A stretch of DNA of 64,000 nucleotides from Xylocopa sonorina (taxonomy: Eukaryota > Arthropoda > Insecta > Hymenoptera > Apidae): the NCBI RefSeq assembly GCF_050948175.1, contig NC_135206.1, positions 2,061,170-2,125,169 of the forward strand. The letters are read 5' to 3'. Both the position numbers and the translations under genes were made by a program. Of the stretch, positions 12,526 through 24,360 are shown piece by piece (the first letter of the stretch is position 1; each line of letters opens with the position of its first letter). The notes below the pieces were generated by a model, which saw only the letters and a program-made list of their open reading frames with translations, was not told the origin of the DNA and did no database searches.

Positions 12526-13290
12526 TTACAATAATTTTAAGGACAAACTTTGCAATTTTCCTTGTTAATTGCCAACCCAATATCCGTTACTTTTCAAGCT
12601 TTCCTCAGTCACATTCACTCTTACTAATCTCTTAGTTACAGTACTGACAATTAATTAAATCGTGCACATTTTATTAACCAAATGAGCAAACCGAACTGAA
12701 TAGACTGCATTGAACACTGTACGTAGAATAAAAATGCCTAAAACTTTGCCTAACTTCAAATTAATTCAATTATTTTCCTAAGAAATGATCCTAAAATGTC
12801 GACAAATCGAGCAGAAAAATATGGTGGCTGTTTATTCAACGTTTTCAATTCAAATTCGTACACGAAACGGTTTGGTTCAAAGAACTGTAATGGCATCTCG
12901 TTACGTGACTCGCATTTTAACCTTTGGAGGACACAAAGTAATCGATATGGGGTCAATTTCGATTTCAAACGTCCACTTTCGTGGCCCAGTTTCACGAACA
13001 GAATGCACGAGACATTTTCAGTGGCCTCTGTTCCTATTCGTATCGTTCATATCGATCAGAAAGTGCAAATAGAATCTTCTGCTCGACTAAACAGGCGTCT
13101 CACGTTTCATTTGGACGTGTCATATTTCCAATTAATCGCTGTCGAAAGCGTTTCTTCTACTTCTAAACGCATCCAGGAAATTGTTCAGAGAAAGCGCGAT
13201 TGGGCAAGTTGTATTCTTATTTTAGAGACACGATGTATATGCAATCGATCCTCTGGCGCAAAAATTTCGCGAATTAAGTGATGAATATTT
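12526..13290. other. Unique island with overlapping unassigned open frames
   Basis: Non-repetitive, with more CpG than its neighbours from about 12790. The plus strand has a 161-codon frame (12796-13281) and an overlapping 95-codon frame (12785-13072); the minus strand has a 79-codon frame (12995-12756). None contains a motif I recognise and the overlap means at most one could be real. No clear splice sites or promoter decide between them. An ancient transposon or exon remnant is possible. Confidence 0.3.
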
Positions 13291-15428
13291 CATGTCCACA
13301 ATTTGAAAGTTTATGAGGGTTAATAGTAATTGCAAATAGCGATTTAATTGATTGTTAACACTGTAACTAAACAAATTTGTCCACAATTTGAAACTCTATG
13401 AAGGCTAATAGTAACTGTAAGTAACAATTTAATTAATTGTCAGTACTGTAACTAAACAAATTTGTCCACAATTTGAAAGTTTATGAGGGTTAATAGTAAT
13501 TGTAAATCACGATTTAATTAATTGTTAACACTGTAACTAAACAAATTTGTCCATAATGTGAAACTTTATGAAGGCTAATAGTAATTGCAAATAGCGATTT
13601 AATTGATTGATTGCCAGTACTGTAACTAAACAAATTTGTCCACAATTTGAAACTCTATAAAAAAGCTAAATGTAATTGTAAGTAACAATTTAATTAATTG
13701 TCAGTACTGTAACTAAACAAATTTCTCCACAATTTGAAAGTTTATGAGGGCTAATAGTAATTGCAAATAACGATTTAATTAATTGTTAACACTGTAACTA
13801 AACAAATTTGCCCACAATTTGAAACTTTACAAAAGATAATAGTAATTGCAAATAGCGATTTAATTGATTATTAGTACTGTAACTAAACAAATTTGTCCAC
13901 AATTTGAAACTCTATAAAAAAGCTAATAGTAATTGTAAGTAACAATTTAATTAATTGTCAGTACTGTAACTAAACAAATTTGTCCACAATTTGAAACTCT
14001 ATAAAAAAGCTAATAGTAATTGTAAGTAACAATTTAATTAATTGTCAGTATTGTAATTAAACAAATTTGTCCACAATTTGAAACTTTATGAAAGATAATA
14101 GTAATTGCAAATAGCGTTTTAATTGATTGGCAGTACAGTAACTAAACAAATTTGTCCACAATTTGAAACTCTATAAATGCTAATAGCAATTGCAAATAGT
14201 GATTTTATTGATTGTTAACACTGTAACTAAACAAATTTGTCCACAATTTGAAACTTTATGAAAGATAATAGTAATTGCAAATAGCGTTTTAATTGATTGG
14301 CAGTACAGTAACTAAACAAATTTGTCCACAATTTGAAACTCTATAAATGCTAATAGCAATTGCAAATAGTGATTTTATTGATTGTTAACACTGTAACTAA
14401 ACAAATTTGTCCACAATTTGAAACTTTATGAAAGCTAATAGTAATTGCAAATAGCGATTTAATTGATTGATTGCCAGTACTGTAACTAAACAAATTTGTC
14501 CACAATTTGAAACTCTATGAAGGCTAATAGTAATTGTAAGTAACAATTTAATTAATTGTCAGTACTGTAACTAAACAAATTTGTCCACAATTTGAAATTT
14601 TATGAAAAATAACAGTAATTGCAAATAGCGATTTAATTGATTATTAGTACTGTTACTAAACAAATTTGTCCACAATTTGAAACTCTATGAAAGATAATAG
14701 TAATTGCAAATAGCGATTTAATTGATTGATTGCCAGTACTGTAACTAAACAAATTTGTCCACAATTTGAAACTCTATAAATGCTAATAGCAATTGCAAAT
14801 AGTGATTTAATTGATTGTTAACACTGTAACTAAACAAATTTGTCCACAATTTGAAACTCTATGAAAGCTAATAGTAATTGTAAGTAACAATTTAATTAAT
14901 TGTCAGTACTGTAACTAAAAAATTTGTCCACAATTTGAAACTTTATGAAAGATAATAGTAATTGCAAATAGCGTTTTAATTGATTGGCAGTACAGTAACT
15001 AAACAAATTTGTCCACAATTTGAAACTCTATAAATGCTAATAGCAATTGCAAATAGTGATTTTATTGATTGTTAACACTGTAACTAAACAAATTTGTCCA
15101 CAATTTGAAACTTTATGAAAGCTAATAGTAATTGCAAATAGCGATTTAATTGATTGTCAATACTGTAACTAAATAAATTTGTCCACAATTTGAAAGTTTG
15201 TAAAGAGTAATAGCAATTGCAAATAGCGATTTAATTGATTATTAGTACTGCAACTAAACAAATTTGTCCACAATTTGAAACTCTATGAAAGATAATAACA
15301 ATTGCAAATAACGATTTAATTGATTGTCAGTACTGTAACTAAACAAGTTTGTCCACAATTTCAAACTCTATGAAAGCTAATAGCAACTGCAAATAGCGAT
15401 TTAATTGATTATCAACATTGTAACTAAA
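13291..15428. repeat. 85-bp satellite, about 25 copies
   Basis: The unit contains AACAAATTTGTCCACAATTT, GAAACTCTATGAAAGCTAAT and GCAAATAGCGATTTAATTGA. The phrase AAACAAATTTGT starts at 13369, 13454 and 13539, giving 85 bp; some units are a few bases longer through an extra ATTG. A two-unit higher-order form marked by GCGTTTTAATTGATTGGCAG begins at 14114 and 14284 (170 bp apart) and again at 14971. Confidence 0.95.
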
Positions 15429-16110
15429 GAAATTTGTCTTATGCAATTCTGTAGTGAAGGATAGTGGAATTATTTTTAGTAAAAGTTAATCAATAATTAG
15501 GGTTCCAAATTCGTCTTCTATAATTCCATAGTGAAGGATAATGGAGTTATATTTAATAAAAGTTAATCAATAATTAGGGTTTCAAATTCGTCTTATGCAA
15601 TTCTATAGTGAAGTATAATGGAATTATATTTAGTAAGAGTTCATCAATAATTAGGGTTCCAAATTCGTCTTATGCAATTCTATAGTGAAGTATAATGGAA
15701 TTATATTTAGTAAGAGTTTATCAATAATTAGGGTTGCATATTCGTTTATGTAATTCCATAGTGAAGTATAATGGAATTATATTTAGTAAAAGTTAATCAA
15801 TAATTAAGGCTTCATATTTGTTTATGCAATGCCATAGTGAAGGAGTTCCATAGTGAATTAATTGTCAGCACTGTAACTAAACAAATTTGTCTTATGCAAT
15901 TCCATAGTGTAGGATAATGGAATTATTTTTAGTAAAAGTTAAGTAACAATTAGGGTTTCAAGTTCGTTTATGCAATTCTATAGCGAAAAAATTCCATAGT
16001 GAATTAATTGTCAGCACTTTAACTAAACATTTGTCTTATGCAATTCTATAGTGAAGGATAGTGGAATGATTTTTAGTAAAATTTAATCAATAATTAGAGT
16101 TTCAAATGTT
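15429..16110. repeat. 76-77-bp repeat, about 8 copies, fused to the 85-bp satellite
   Basis: The unit contains GCAATTCTATAGTGAAGTAT, AATGGAATTATATTTAGTAA and TCAATAATTAGGGTT. AGTGAAG starts near 15607, 15684 and 15760. Pieces of the preceding satellite (TGTAACTAAACAAATTTGT) are mixed in near 15870 and 16020. Its last copy runs into a dispersed repeat at about 16060. Confidence 0.9.
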
Positions 16111-16245
16111 ATGTCTGTGGAATATTTTAAAACCACTAGTCAGTTGTTCATCATCTGTTTTTAAAGTAACATCTCAGTTGTAAAGGGCTATCGAACGATT
16201 TCTAAAATCTTGTAACTGTCCTTAATTAATAAATATTCCAGAATG
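16060..16245. repeat. Dispersed repeat, single copy; amplified relatives at 22.8-23.6 kb
   Basis: From about 16060 the order is: TTTAATCAATAATTAGAG, a TTTTAAAACCACTAGTCAGTT block, AAAGTAACATCTCAGTTG, ATCTTGTAACTGTCCTTAAT, AATAAATATTCC. The same order of diverged blocks is found at 22781-22952 and in part at about 23210 and 23513. Confidence 0.75.
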
Positions 16246-16320
16246 TTCATCAAGCTGTATTTGAAGCATCTATCATGGAGAAATTTTTTTAACTTTTTTA
16301 GAATTTTTTTAACGTTCTGA

Positions 16321-16395
16321 AACGTTGAGAAATCTTGCGCTTAGAAAATTCAAGCTTAGAATTTTTGTATTTGCAAAGTTCAAGCTGTGAAAATT
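16321..16395. repeat. Short isolated fragment of the 15-bp minisatellite
   Basis: About five units (GAGAAATCTTGCGCTTAG, AAAATTCAAGCTTAGAA, GCAAAGTTCAAGCTG) in the same orientation as the 10.4-12.5 kb array, 3.8 kb from it. Confidence 0.8.
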
Positions 16396-17410
16396 TTTGT
16401 TTATTACTACTTTCCAACTCGAACTGTGGTCTACTAGTAGAGATGGGACTGAAGTTTGCCTGCCCCATATTTGTGTTATTTAGCAGTGGTGTCACTGAGT
16501 ATACGACAGTATGAACTTTGTTCCAACATCGTCCCAAAAACAAAGCCTTCTTGGTACTAATTTTAACACAAGTGCCCTATTTTACCTCAAAAAACCACTC
16601 TCTATATCTACTACCTAATTAAAACCTAACAAAGATTATATTTACTACCTAAAGTCTCATTAGAACAGCCAATGGAGTCAAGTTTTTGTCTGTTAATTTT
16701 CATATCATTGGATATTAAAAAAAAAGAAGTCGACACGTCAAAACTCTGTGACGACTCGAATATCGTCATAACTTTCCCTCTGCTAAGAACGCGTATTGCT
16801 TTTCATTTAATCCAAAGACGATAGACCAGCAGTCAGCCACGATCAGCTGTGCATATTAAGAACCACGCGCCATTGTACTTACGTGGCTGTTGGGATCGAG
16901 TTATTACAACCCAGATCCCCTACCAGGGAATATAGGGTGCGCTGACTTAAAGTAATTGGACGACGTTGTCTATGGAATACGAGATGATCGTCTGTGCAGC
17001 TTTAGAAAACGAACCAACCCTATCTGAACTGAAAGTCACTTTGCATTCGATTGATGTTACGACACTCCAATTGAGGGTAATAGTAAAATTGTTAATCCCA
17101 AATATTGAGTGAATAATTGCACCTTTCATTCTTGGAAAACTGCAAAAGCACAGTGAAACAAAGAAATGTCAGTTGCATGGAAAATATTTCTACAATACTG
17201 GACAGAGTAATATAAAATAATATTTCAAATGCTTGCTTTTGATAGTGCAATATAGTAGTTCTCTAGAAAGGCTTTGAGCAAATGGAAAATGGCAAAGGCA
17301 AATGGTTTTAAACAATATTCTTCAGTAATCTTGCTAAACCAGTTATCAATTCCCTCAACTTTAGCTAGATTTATTTATTTTTTTAGTCTAAAGAAATAAT
17401 TTAAAGAAAA
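16396..17410. other. Unique island, no gene recognised
   Basis: About 1 kb of mostly unique DNA, richest in CpG between 16730 and 17060 (for example CCCCTACCAGGGAATATAGG near 16918). A 60-codon frame is open on the minus strand (17129-16947) but is not recognised. I see no convincing promoter or splice pair. Confidence 0.4.
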
Positions 17411-17515
17411 AGGATGTGATTCTAGATGAAAAAATAAGTCGAAAATATAGAATAACAATTTTTCGTTTGAGGCTTTGTTTTCGAAAATATCGACTTTAAA
17501 TTTTCGTTGGGTATA
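17411..17515. mobile_element. Solo fragment of the 5.0-7.4 kb transposon end
   Basis: AATAAGTCGAAAATATAGAA, TTTTTCGTTTGAGGCTTTGT, TCGAAAATATCGACTTTAAA and TTCGTTGGGTATA match the middle of the ~180-bp unit in the same orientation. The CAGGGTG end and the right part are missing. It directly abuts the 23-bp array. Confidence 0.75.
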
Positions 17516-18900
17516 TATTATACTCTTCTGTTCTAAATAATTGTAAAACTTTACCTTAAGAGTCCAAAAACTTTGCTATAAATAATTTTAAAACTTTGTT
17601 ACAAATAACTTTAAAACTTTGTTACAAATAATTCCAAAACTTTGCTCTAAATAATTCTAAAACTTTGTTAGAAGTAATCCTAAAACTTCTTTGTAAATAA
17701 TCATAAAGCATTACTTTAAAAATCCTAAAACTTTGTTACAAATAATCCTAAAACTTTGCTCTAAATAATTCCAAGACTTTGCTCCAAATAATCCCAAAAC
17801 TTTGCTCTAAATAATTCTAAAACTTTGTTAGAAATAATCCTAAAACTTTGTTAGAAATAATCCTAAAACTTCTTTGTAAATAATTATAAAGCATTACTTT
17901 AAAAATCTTAAAACTTTGCTCTATATAATCTTAAAACTTTGCTCCAAATAATCCCAAAACTTTGCTCTAAATAATTCTAAAACTTTGTTAGAAATAATCC
18001 TAAAACTTCTTTGTAAATAATTATAAAGCATTACTTTAAAAACCCTAAAACTTTGCTCTATATAATCTAAAAACTTTGTTATAAATAATGCTAAAACTTT
18101 GCTTCAAATAATCACAAAATTTGGCTCTAAATAATTCTAAAACTTTGTTACAAATAATGCTAAAACTTTGCTTCAAATAATCACAAAATTTTGCTCTAAA
18201 TAATTCTAAAACTTTGTTACAAATAATGCTAAAACTTTGTTACAAATAATCCTAAAACTTTGCTACAAAAAATTTTAAAACTTTGCTAGAAAAGATCCTA
18301 AAACTTTGCTCTAAGTAATTCTAAAACTTTGTTGGAAATAATCCCAAAACTGTGCTCCAAATAATTCTAAAACTTTGTTAGAAATAATCCTAAAACTTTT
18401 CTATAAATAATTGTAAAACTTTTCCATAAACTTGCTAGAAACTTTGCTAGAAATAATGCTAAAAGTTTGCACTAAACAATTCTACAACTTTACTCTAAGC
18501 AATCTTAAAACTCTGCTCTAAATAATCCCAAAACTCTGCTTTAAATAATCCTAAAACTTTTTCATAAAGGATTGTAAAACTTTACTTTAAAAATCGCAAA
18601 AACTTGATCTAAATCATTCTAAAACTTTGCTTTAAATAATTTTAAAACTTTTCTCTAAATAATCCCAAAACTTTGCTTTAAATAATCCCAAAACTTTACT
18701 CGAAATAATCCCAAGACTTTGCTTTAAATAATCCTAAAACTTTGCTACAAAAAATTTTAAAACTTTGCTAGAAAAGATCCTAAAACATTGCTCTAAGTAA
18801 TTCTAAAACTTTGCTCTAAATAATCGTAAAACGTTGTTAGAAATAATCCTAAAACTTTTCTAAAAATAATTATAATACTTTACTTTAAAATCCTAAAACT
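17516..18900. repeat. 23-bp minisatellite, about 60 copies
   Basis: Units read AATAATCCTAAAACTTTG followed by CTCTA, TTAGA or CTACA. Several longer blocks, such as the one with CTTCTTTGTAAATAATTATA and GCATTACTTTAAAAA, recur near 17690, 17870 and 18010, showing higher-order duplication. Confidence 0.95.
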
Positions 18901-19510
18901 GTGGCCAAATGTGATAATTAACTTACACCAATTTCGATTTTATCTGGCAGTGATAAACAATGGAAACAAAAAAATCTGTCTCTGAGAGCGATGGTAAAGT
19001 CAGAAATGTGCGTAAAAGTGTTAAGAAAAATGAAAGTTTCTTTCATAACGGGTCAAATGCGCGCCTAAATGGTAAAATTAGGTATAAAAAAAATGTACGT
19101 ACGTTTAGCGTTAATTATTACAGCATAAATTGTGCGTTTGTCGCGCAGACAACTGGCGAGAGAAAAACTTTCGCCGGTTTTAAAGGAGCAAAAGCAATTT
19201 CTCGGCTGGAGCTCGCCTCTGCTTTCGCGGTTGCAGTTTCTAAGCACAGAATTGCGTGGAGAGGGTAGAGGAGACAGAGAGTGAGGAAGAGCGGGGACGA
19301 GAAAGGAAAGAAACGCACGAGCGTGCACGTAAAACGCGTTAACGAGCACGCGACGACACGAGGCTGCGTTCTAGGGCAACGCGCGAAAGAGAACCGAAGT
19401 TTCGAGGCGTTTTCACGACGCTCAGAATCTCCAGACGTGTCCGCCTTTTCTTTTTTTTGCTTTGATTATGCGTGCGCGTTTCGTATCTGTGACTCGAGCG
19501 AATATATAAC
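18901..19510 (+). promoter_or_regulatory. CpG- and GAGA-rich island, possible promoter or exon
   Basis: Sharply different from the flanking arrays. The centre (about 19255-19320) is purine-rich (GAGGAGACAGAGAGTGAGGA), followed by CpG-rich sequence with ACGCGTTAACGAGCACGCGA. GAGA-type tracts with CpG are common at insect promoters, so a promoter or first exon is possible. A plus-strand frame of 102 codons starts at an ATG (18960) and a frame of 94 codons is open opposite it. Neither is recognised, so I do not call a CDS. The last ~75 bp are duplicated inside the next array. Confidence 0.3.
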
Positions 19511-22062
19511 TTCTATAGCTAATCATTTTTATTGCTAACAGTTTCTTTTGCTAATAATTTCCATTACTTATAGACTCTTTTGCTAATAATTTCTATTTCT
19601 AATCATTTTCATTGCTATTAGTTGCTATTGCTAATAATTTCGATTGCTAATAATTGCCATTGCTTATAGCATCCTTTGATAATAACTTCCATAGCTAATA
19701 TTTTCTATTGCTAACAGTTTCTTTTGTTAATAATTTCCTTTACTTATAGTTTCCTTCGCTAATAATTTGTATTGCTAATAATTTCTGTTGCTAATAATTT
19801 CTTGCCGCCTTTTTTTTTTTTTGCTTTGATTATGCGTGCGCGTTTCGTATCTGTGACTCGAGCGAATATATAACTTCTGTAGCTAATCATTTTTATTGAT
19901 AATAGTTTCTTTTGCTAATAATTTCCATTACTTATAGACTCTTTTGCTAATAATTTCTATTTCTAATAATTTTCATTGCTATTAGTTGCTATTGCTAATA
20001 ATTTCCACTATTAATATTTGTTATTGCTAATAATTTCTATAGTTAATGATTTCCATAGCTAATAATTGCCATAGCTAATAACTTCCATTGCTAATAATTT
20101 CGATTGCTAATAATTGCCATTGCTTATAGCTTGCTTTGATAATAACTTCCATAGCTAATATTTTCTATTGCTAACAGTTACTTTTGTTAATAATTTCCCT
20201 CACTTATAGTTTCCTTCGCTAATAATTTGTATTGCTAATAATTTCTGTTGCTAATAATTTCTATTGCAAATAATTTCCTTTACTAATAGTTGTTATTACT
20301 AATAATTTCGATTGCTAATAATTTCTATTGCAAATAATTTCCAATGCTTATAGTTTGCTTTGATAATAACTTCCATAGCTAATAATTTGCCTTACTTATA
20401 GTTTCCTTCACTAATAATTTTTCTATAGCTAACAATTTCCATTAATAATAGTTGCTATTGCTAATAATTTCTATAGTTAATAATTACCAAAGTTAATAAT
20501 TTCCACTTCTAATAGATTTCATTGCTATTACTTTTTAAAGCTAATAATTTCCATTGCTATTAGTTACTATTGTTAATAATTTCTATAGCTAATAATTTCC
20601 GTAATTAATAATTGCCACAGCTAATAATTTCTTTTGCTAAATATTTCCATTACTTATAATTTCCTTTGCTAGTAATTTCTATTGCTAATAATTTCCTTCG
20701 ATAATAATTTGTATTGCTAATAATTTCCACTGGTAATAGTTGCTATTGCTAATAATTTACATTTTTATTAGTTACTATTGTTAATAATTTCTATAGTTAA
20801 TAATTTCCATTGCTATTAGTTACTATTGTTAATAATTTCTATAACTAATAATTTCCATAGCTAATAATTTCTTTTGCTAATAATTTCCATGACTTATAAT
20901 TTCCTTTGCTAGTAATTTCTATTGCTAATAATTTCCTTCGCTAATAATTTCCACTACTAATAGTTGTTATTGCTAATAATTTTTATAGCTAATAATTTTC
21001 ATTGCTATTAATTGCTATTCTTAATAATTTCCATAGCTAACAATTTGAATGGCTAATAATTTACATAGCTAATACTTTCCATAGCTAATAATTTCCATAA
21101 CTAATAGTTTCTCTTGCTAATAATTTCCCTTAATCATAGTTACCTTTGCTAATAACTTCTATTGCTAATAGATTTCATTGCTATGAGTTTCTATTGCTAA
21201 TAATTTCCACTGCTATTAGTTCCTATTGTTAATAATTTCTATATCTAATAATTTTCATAGCTAATAATTTCTTTTGCTAATAATTTCAATTACTTATAAT
21301 TTCCTTTGCTAATAATTTGTATTGCTAATAATTTCCATTGCTAGTAGTTACTATTATTAATAATTTCTATAGCTAATAATTTCGATTGTTGTTAGTTACT
21401 ATAGTTAATAACTTCTATAGCTAATAATTTCTATTACTAATAGATTCCATTGCTATTAGTTTCTATTGCTAATAATTTTCATTGCTATTAGTTGGTAGTG
21501 CTAATAATTTCTATAGCTAACAATTTCCATAGTTAATAATTTGCATAGCTAATAATTTCCATAATTAATCATTTCCTTTGCTAATAATTTCCATAGTTAA
21601 TAGTTTCTATTGCTGATAGTTACTATTGCTAATAATTTCGATTGCTAATAATTTCTATAGATAATAATTTGCATAGCTAATAATTTGCATAGCTAATAAT
21701 TTCCTTTGCTAATAATTTGCATAGCTAATAATTTCTATAGCTAACAATTTCCTTAGTTACTATTGCTAATAATTTCGATTGCTAATAATTTCGATTGCTA
21801 ATAATTTCTATAGCTAATAATTTGCATAGCTAATAATTTCCTTTGCTAATAATTTCCATTGCTAATAGTTTCCATTGCTATTAGTTTCTATTGCTAATAA
21901 TTTCCTTTGCTATTAGTTGCTATTGTTAATAATTTCTATAGCTAATAATTTGCTTTGTTAATAATTTCCATAGCTAATAATCTCGATTGTTAATAATTTC
22001 TATAGCTAATAATTTCCTTTGCTAATATTTTCCTTTGCCAATAATTTCCATAGCTAACAAAT
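19511..22062. repeat. 16-bp minisatellite (GCTAATAATTTCCATT), first array
   Basis: About 2.5 kb of units such as GCTAATAATTTCCATT, GCTATTAGTTACTATT and GCTAATAATTTCTATA. A related array occurs at 29.0-30.5 kb. At 19803-19880 the array contains a copy of the end of the preceding island (TTTGATTATGCGTGCGCG), followed by a copy of the array start. Confidence 0.95.
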
Positions 22063-22780
22063 AAGATAATAGAAATCGGACTTACACCACTTTCATAATC
22101 AATGGTTACACAATTTTAAATTGAACGAAGCATTTCTCATTTCTTCAAATATCAGGTACTAACCAGCTGTAAACAAAAAGTTTACATTAAATTAAGCATA
22201 AATTTAACGTCACATTAATGTTACATTAAATTAAGCATAAATTTCAAATCTCATTTCTTTAAAAAAAAAGAAAGACTTACACCATTTTCAAAATAAACAG
22301 TCCATTATTAATCCTTGCGCTGCCAAACGCTTATTTCAACGAATCGAACAGTGTAATCGAACAGAACAATTTCTAATGAGACATCGCGACTTCTTCACTG
22401 TTAGTTTTCTACGCATGCTATTCATTTTTTTTTTCTGTACACAAGTTCAGATTTCTTCTAGAAATCCAAGTGGAAATACGCGACGCAATCGAATTTCACC
22501 CAGAGCTAGTTACAAAGTATGTAGGTCGACGATGCTCGAATTTTCGCTTCCTCGTGGCGTTCGATAAACGAATTCACGGTCGAAAACTCCTATAGTCGAT
22601 CTAATTCGCGAGAGTATCGTGAAAATACTGCTCTCGTTTCGATTCTAACGCCATCTTTCTGGACAACCAACGATGTGCGTTCAAATAAATGGCAACGTGG
22701 TGTTGTTGAGACTCGAAAAGGTACAAAATTTATATTATTATATTATTATATTGTTCAAATTATGTTATATTATTATATTG
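22063..22780. other. Unique island with small duplications
   Basis: Contains a small repeat of ACATTAAATTAAGCATAAAT (near 22182 and 22222) and a CpG-bearing part at 22370-22660. A 63-codon plus-strand frame (22376-22567) with a hydrophobic start is open; it is not recognised and has no supporting context. ATT/TTA-rich simple sequence follows at 22720-22780. Confidence 0.35.
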
Positions 22781-23620
22781 TAGGATAATGAAATTATATT
22801 AATTTAAAAAATAATCAATAATTCAAGTTTTTCGTGCGAATGTTTTAAAACGATCAGTTAGTTGTTCATTGACAGTCTTTCAAGTAATATCTGAATTTAA
22901 AAGAACTATCCAATAATCTTGTAATTGTCATTAATTAATAAATTTCCTACATATGGATGGATAATAGAGTAAATGAAATATAAAGAGTACGCATCCTTTA
23001 GAAAACGAGTAATACCTTCGCAACTAATAGTAGGATTTCAACGAAATTTGGAAAATAAGTAGTAAATAGTACCTGAAAACTGTGGATTAAGTTTAAAAAA
23101 AATAGAATCAAATTTTTAAATTAGTTTTTCAATTATTTGTACATTTCTTTAATATGAAATTGAGATACTGACAGTAATATTAATTTTCTGATGCAGAAAA
23201 TCAGAAAAACGATCAGTTAGTTGTTCATTAACAGTCTTTCAAGTAATATCTGAATTTAAAAGAACTATCTAATAATCTGGTAATTGTCATTAATTAATAA
23301 ATTTCCTACATATGGATGGATAATAGAGTAAGTAGTAGGATTTCAACGAAATTTGGAAAATAAGTAGTATACAGTACCTGAAAACTGTGGATTAAGTTTA
23401 AAAAAAATAGAATCAAATTTTTAAATTAGTTTTTCAATTATTTGTACATTTATTTAATATGAAATTGAGATACTGACAGTAATATTAATTTTCTGATGCA
23501 GAAAATCAGAAAAACGATCAGTTAGTTGTTCATTAGCAGTTTTTCAAGTAATATCTCAATTTAAAAGAACTATCAAATAATCTTGTAATTGTCATTAATT
23601 AATAAATTTCCTACAATATT
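22781..23620. repeat. Dispersed repeat amplified to three tandem copies
   Basis: Three copies of a 300-365-bp unit begin near 22848, 23210 and 23513 at ACGATCAGTTAGTTGTTCAT. Each continues with TCTTTCAAGTAATATC or a close variant, AATTTAAAAGAACTATC and AATTGTCATTAATTAATAAA. Copies 1 and 2 share a tail with CTACATATGGATGGATAATA. The first copy also has the left flank shared with 16060-16125. Confidence 0.85.
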
Positions 23621-24360
23621 ATAACATTATTTTTATTTATATTATTATATTATATTATTATATTATTTGATACAGAATTGTCCTCAACGACTCGTGTCTC
23701 TTTTAATTTATATTTTGGTCATTGTTGAAGAGATGAGGTGAGTTACGATATTTTAAACAAGTTTTTAAGTTTCGTTTTTAACTAATGGAGTTAATCTCCA
23801 AAGGAAATTAGAACTAAATAATATTACAAATTAAATTTAAATATTATTATTTCTGCTGTGGACTTCTGATTGCCAAATGTGGTTATATTCAAAAATCTCC
23901 AAAGAAAATTAGAACTAAATAATATTACAAATTAAATTTTGATATTACAAATTATGTTTAAGTAATATTACAAATTAAATTTAAATAATATTACAAATTA
24001 AATTTAAATAATATTACAAATTAAATTTAAATAATATTACAAAATAAATTTAGATAATATTACAAATTAAATTTAGATAATATTTAATTTAAATTTAAAT
24101 AATATTTCCAAGATTAGCGAATCTGACTGGACCTCCTCTGCTTTATGGTATATTTGAAAAATAATATTTAATTGATCTTAACAAATTCGATAAAAGAAAA
24201 TCGACGTGACGCGTATATCGCAAATAAAAATTTTGCGTTTGGAAATAGAATGTATCGTATAATTTAGAATACAGTTTCTTAAACTGTGGATCACGACCAT
24301 AATTGTGGTCTGTGGGAACTGCAGTAAATGTTGCCAAAAATTATTTTTATTATTGCGTTA
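23621..24360. repeat. AT-rich sequence with a ~20-bp AATATTACAAATTAAATTTA array
   Basis: A short array of AATATTACAAATTAAATTTA units occupies about 23920-24105. The rest is AT-rich with no recognised gene; a 64-codon minus-strand frame (24337-24143) is open but unsupported. Confidence 0.7.

Noticed and set aside
13291..15428. Centromere satellite call
   Set aside because: Only ~2 kb of the 85-bp satellite is present, mixed with many other arrays. Location on the chromosome cannot be judged from this window.
15429..16110. TTAGGG strings suggesting telomeric repeat
   Set aside because: TTAGGG occurs once per 76-bp unit, not in tandem. No TTAGG or TTAGGG run is present.
18960..19349. Plus-strand 102-codon and minus-strand 94-codon frames as genes
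   Set aside because: They overlap on opposite strands in a CpG-rich island, have no recognisable motif, and no splice or polyadenylation context decides between them.
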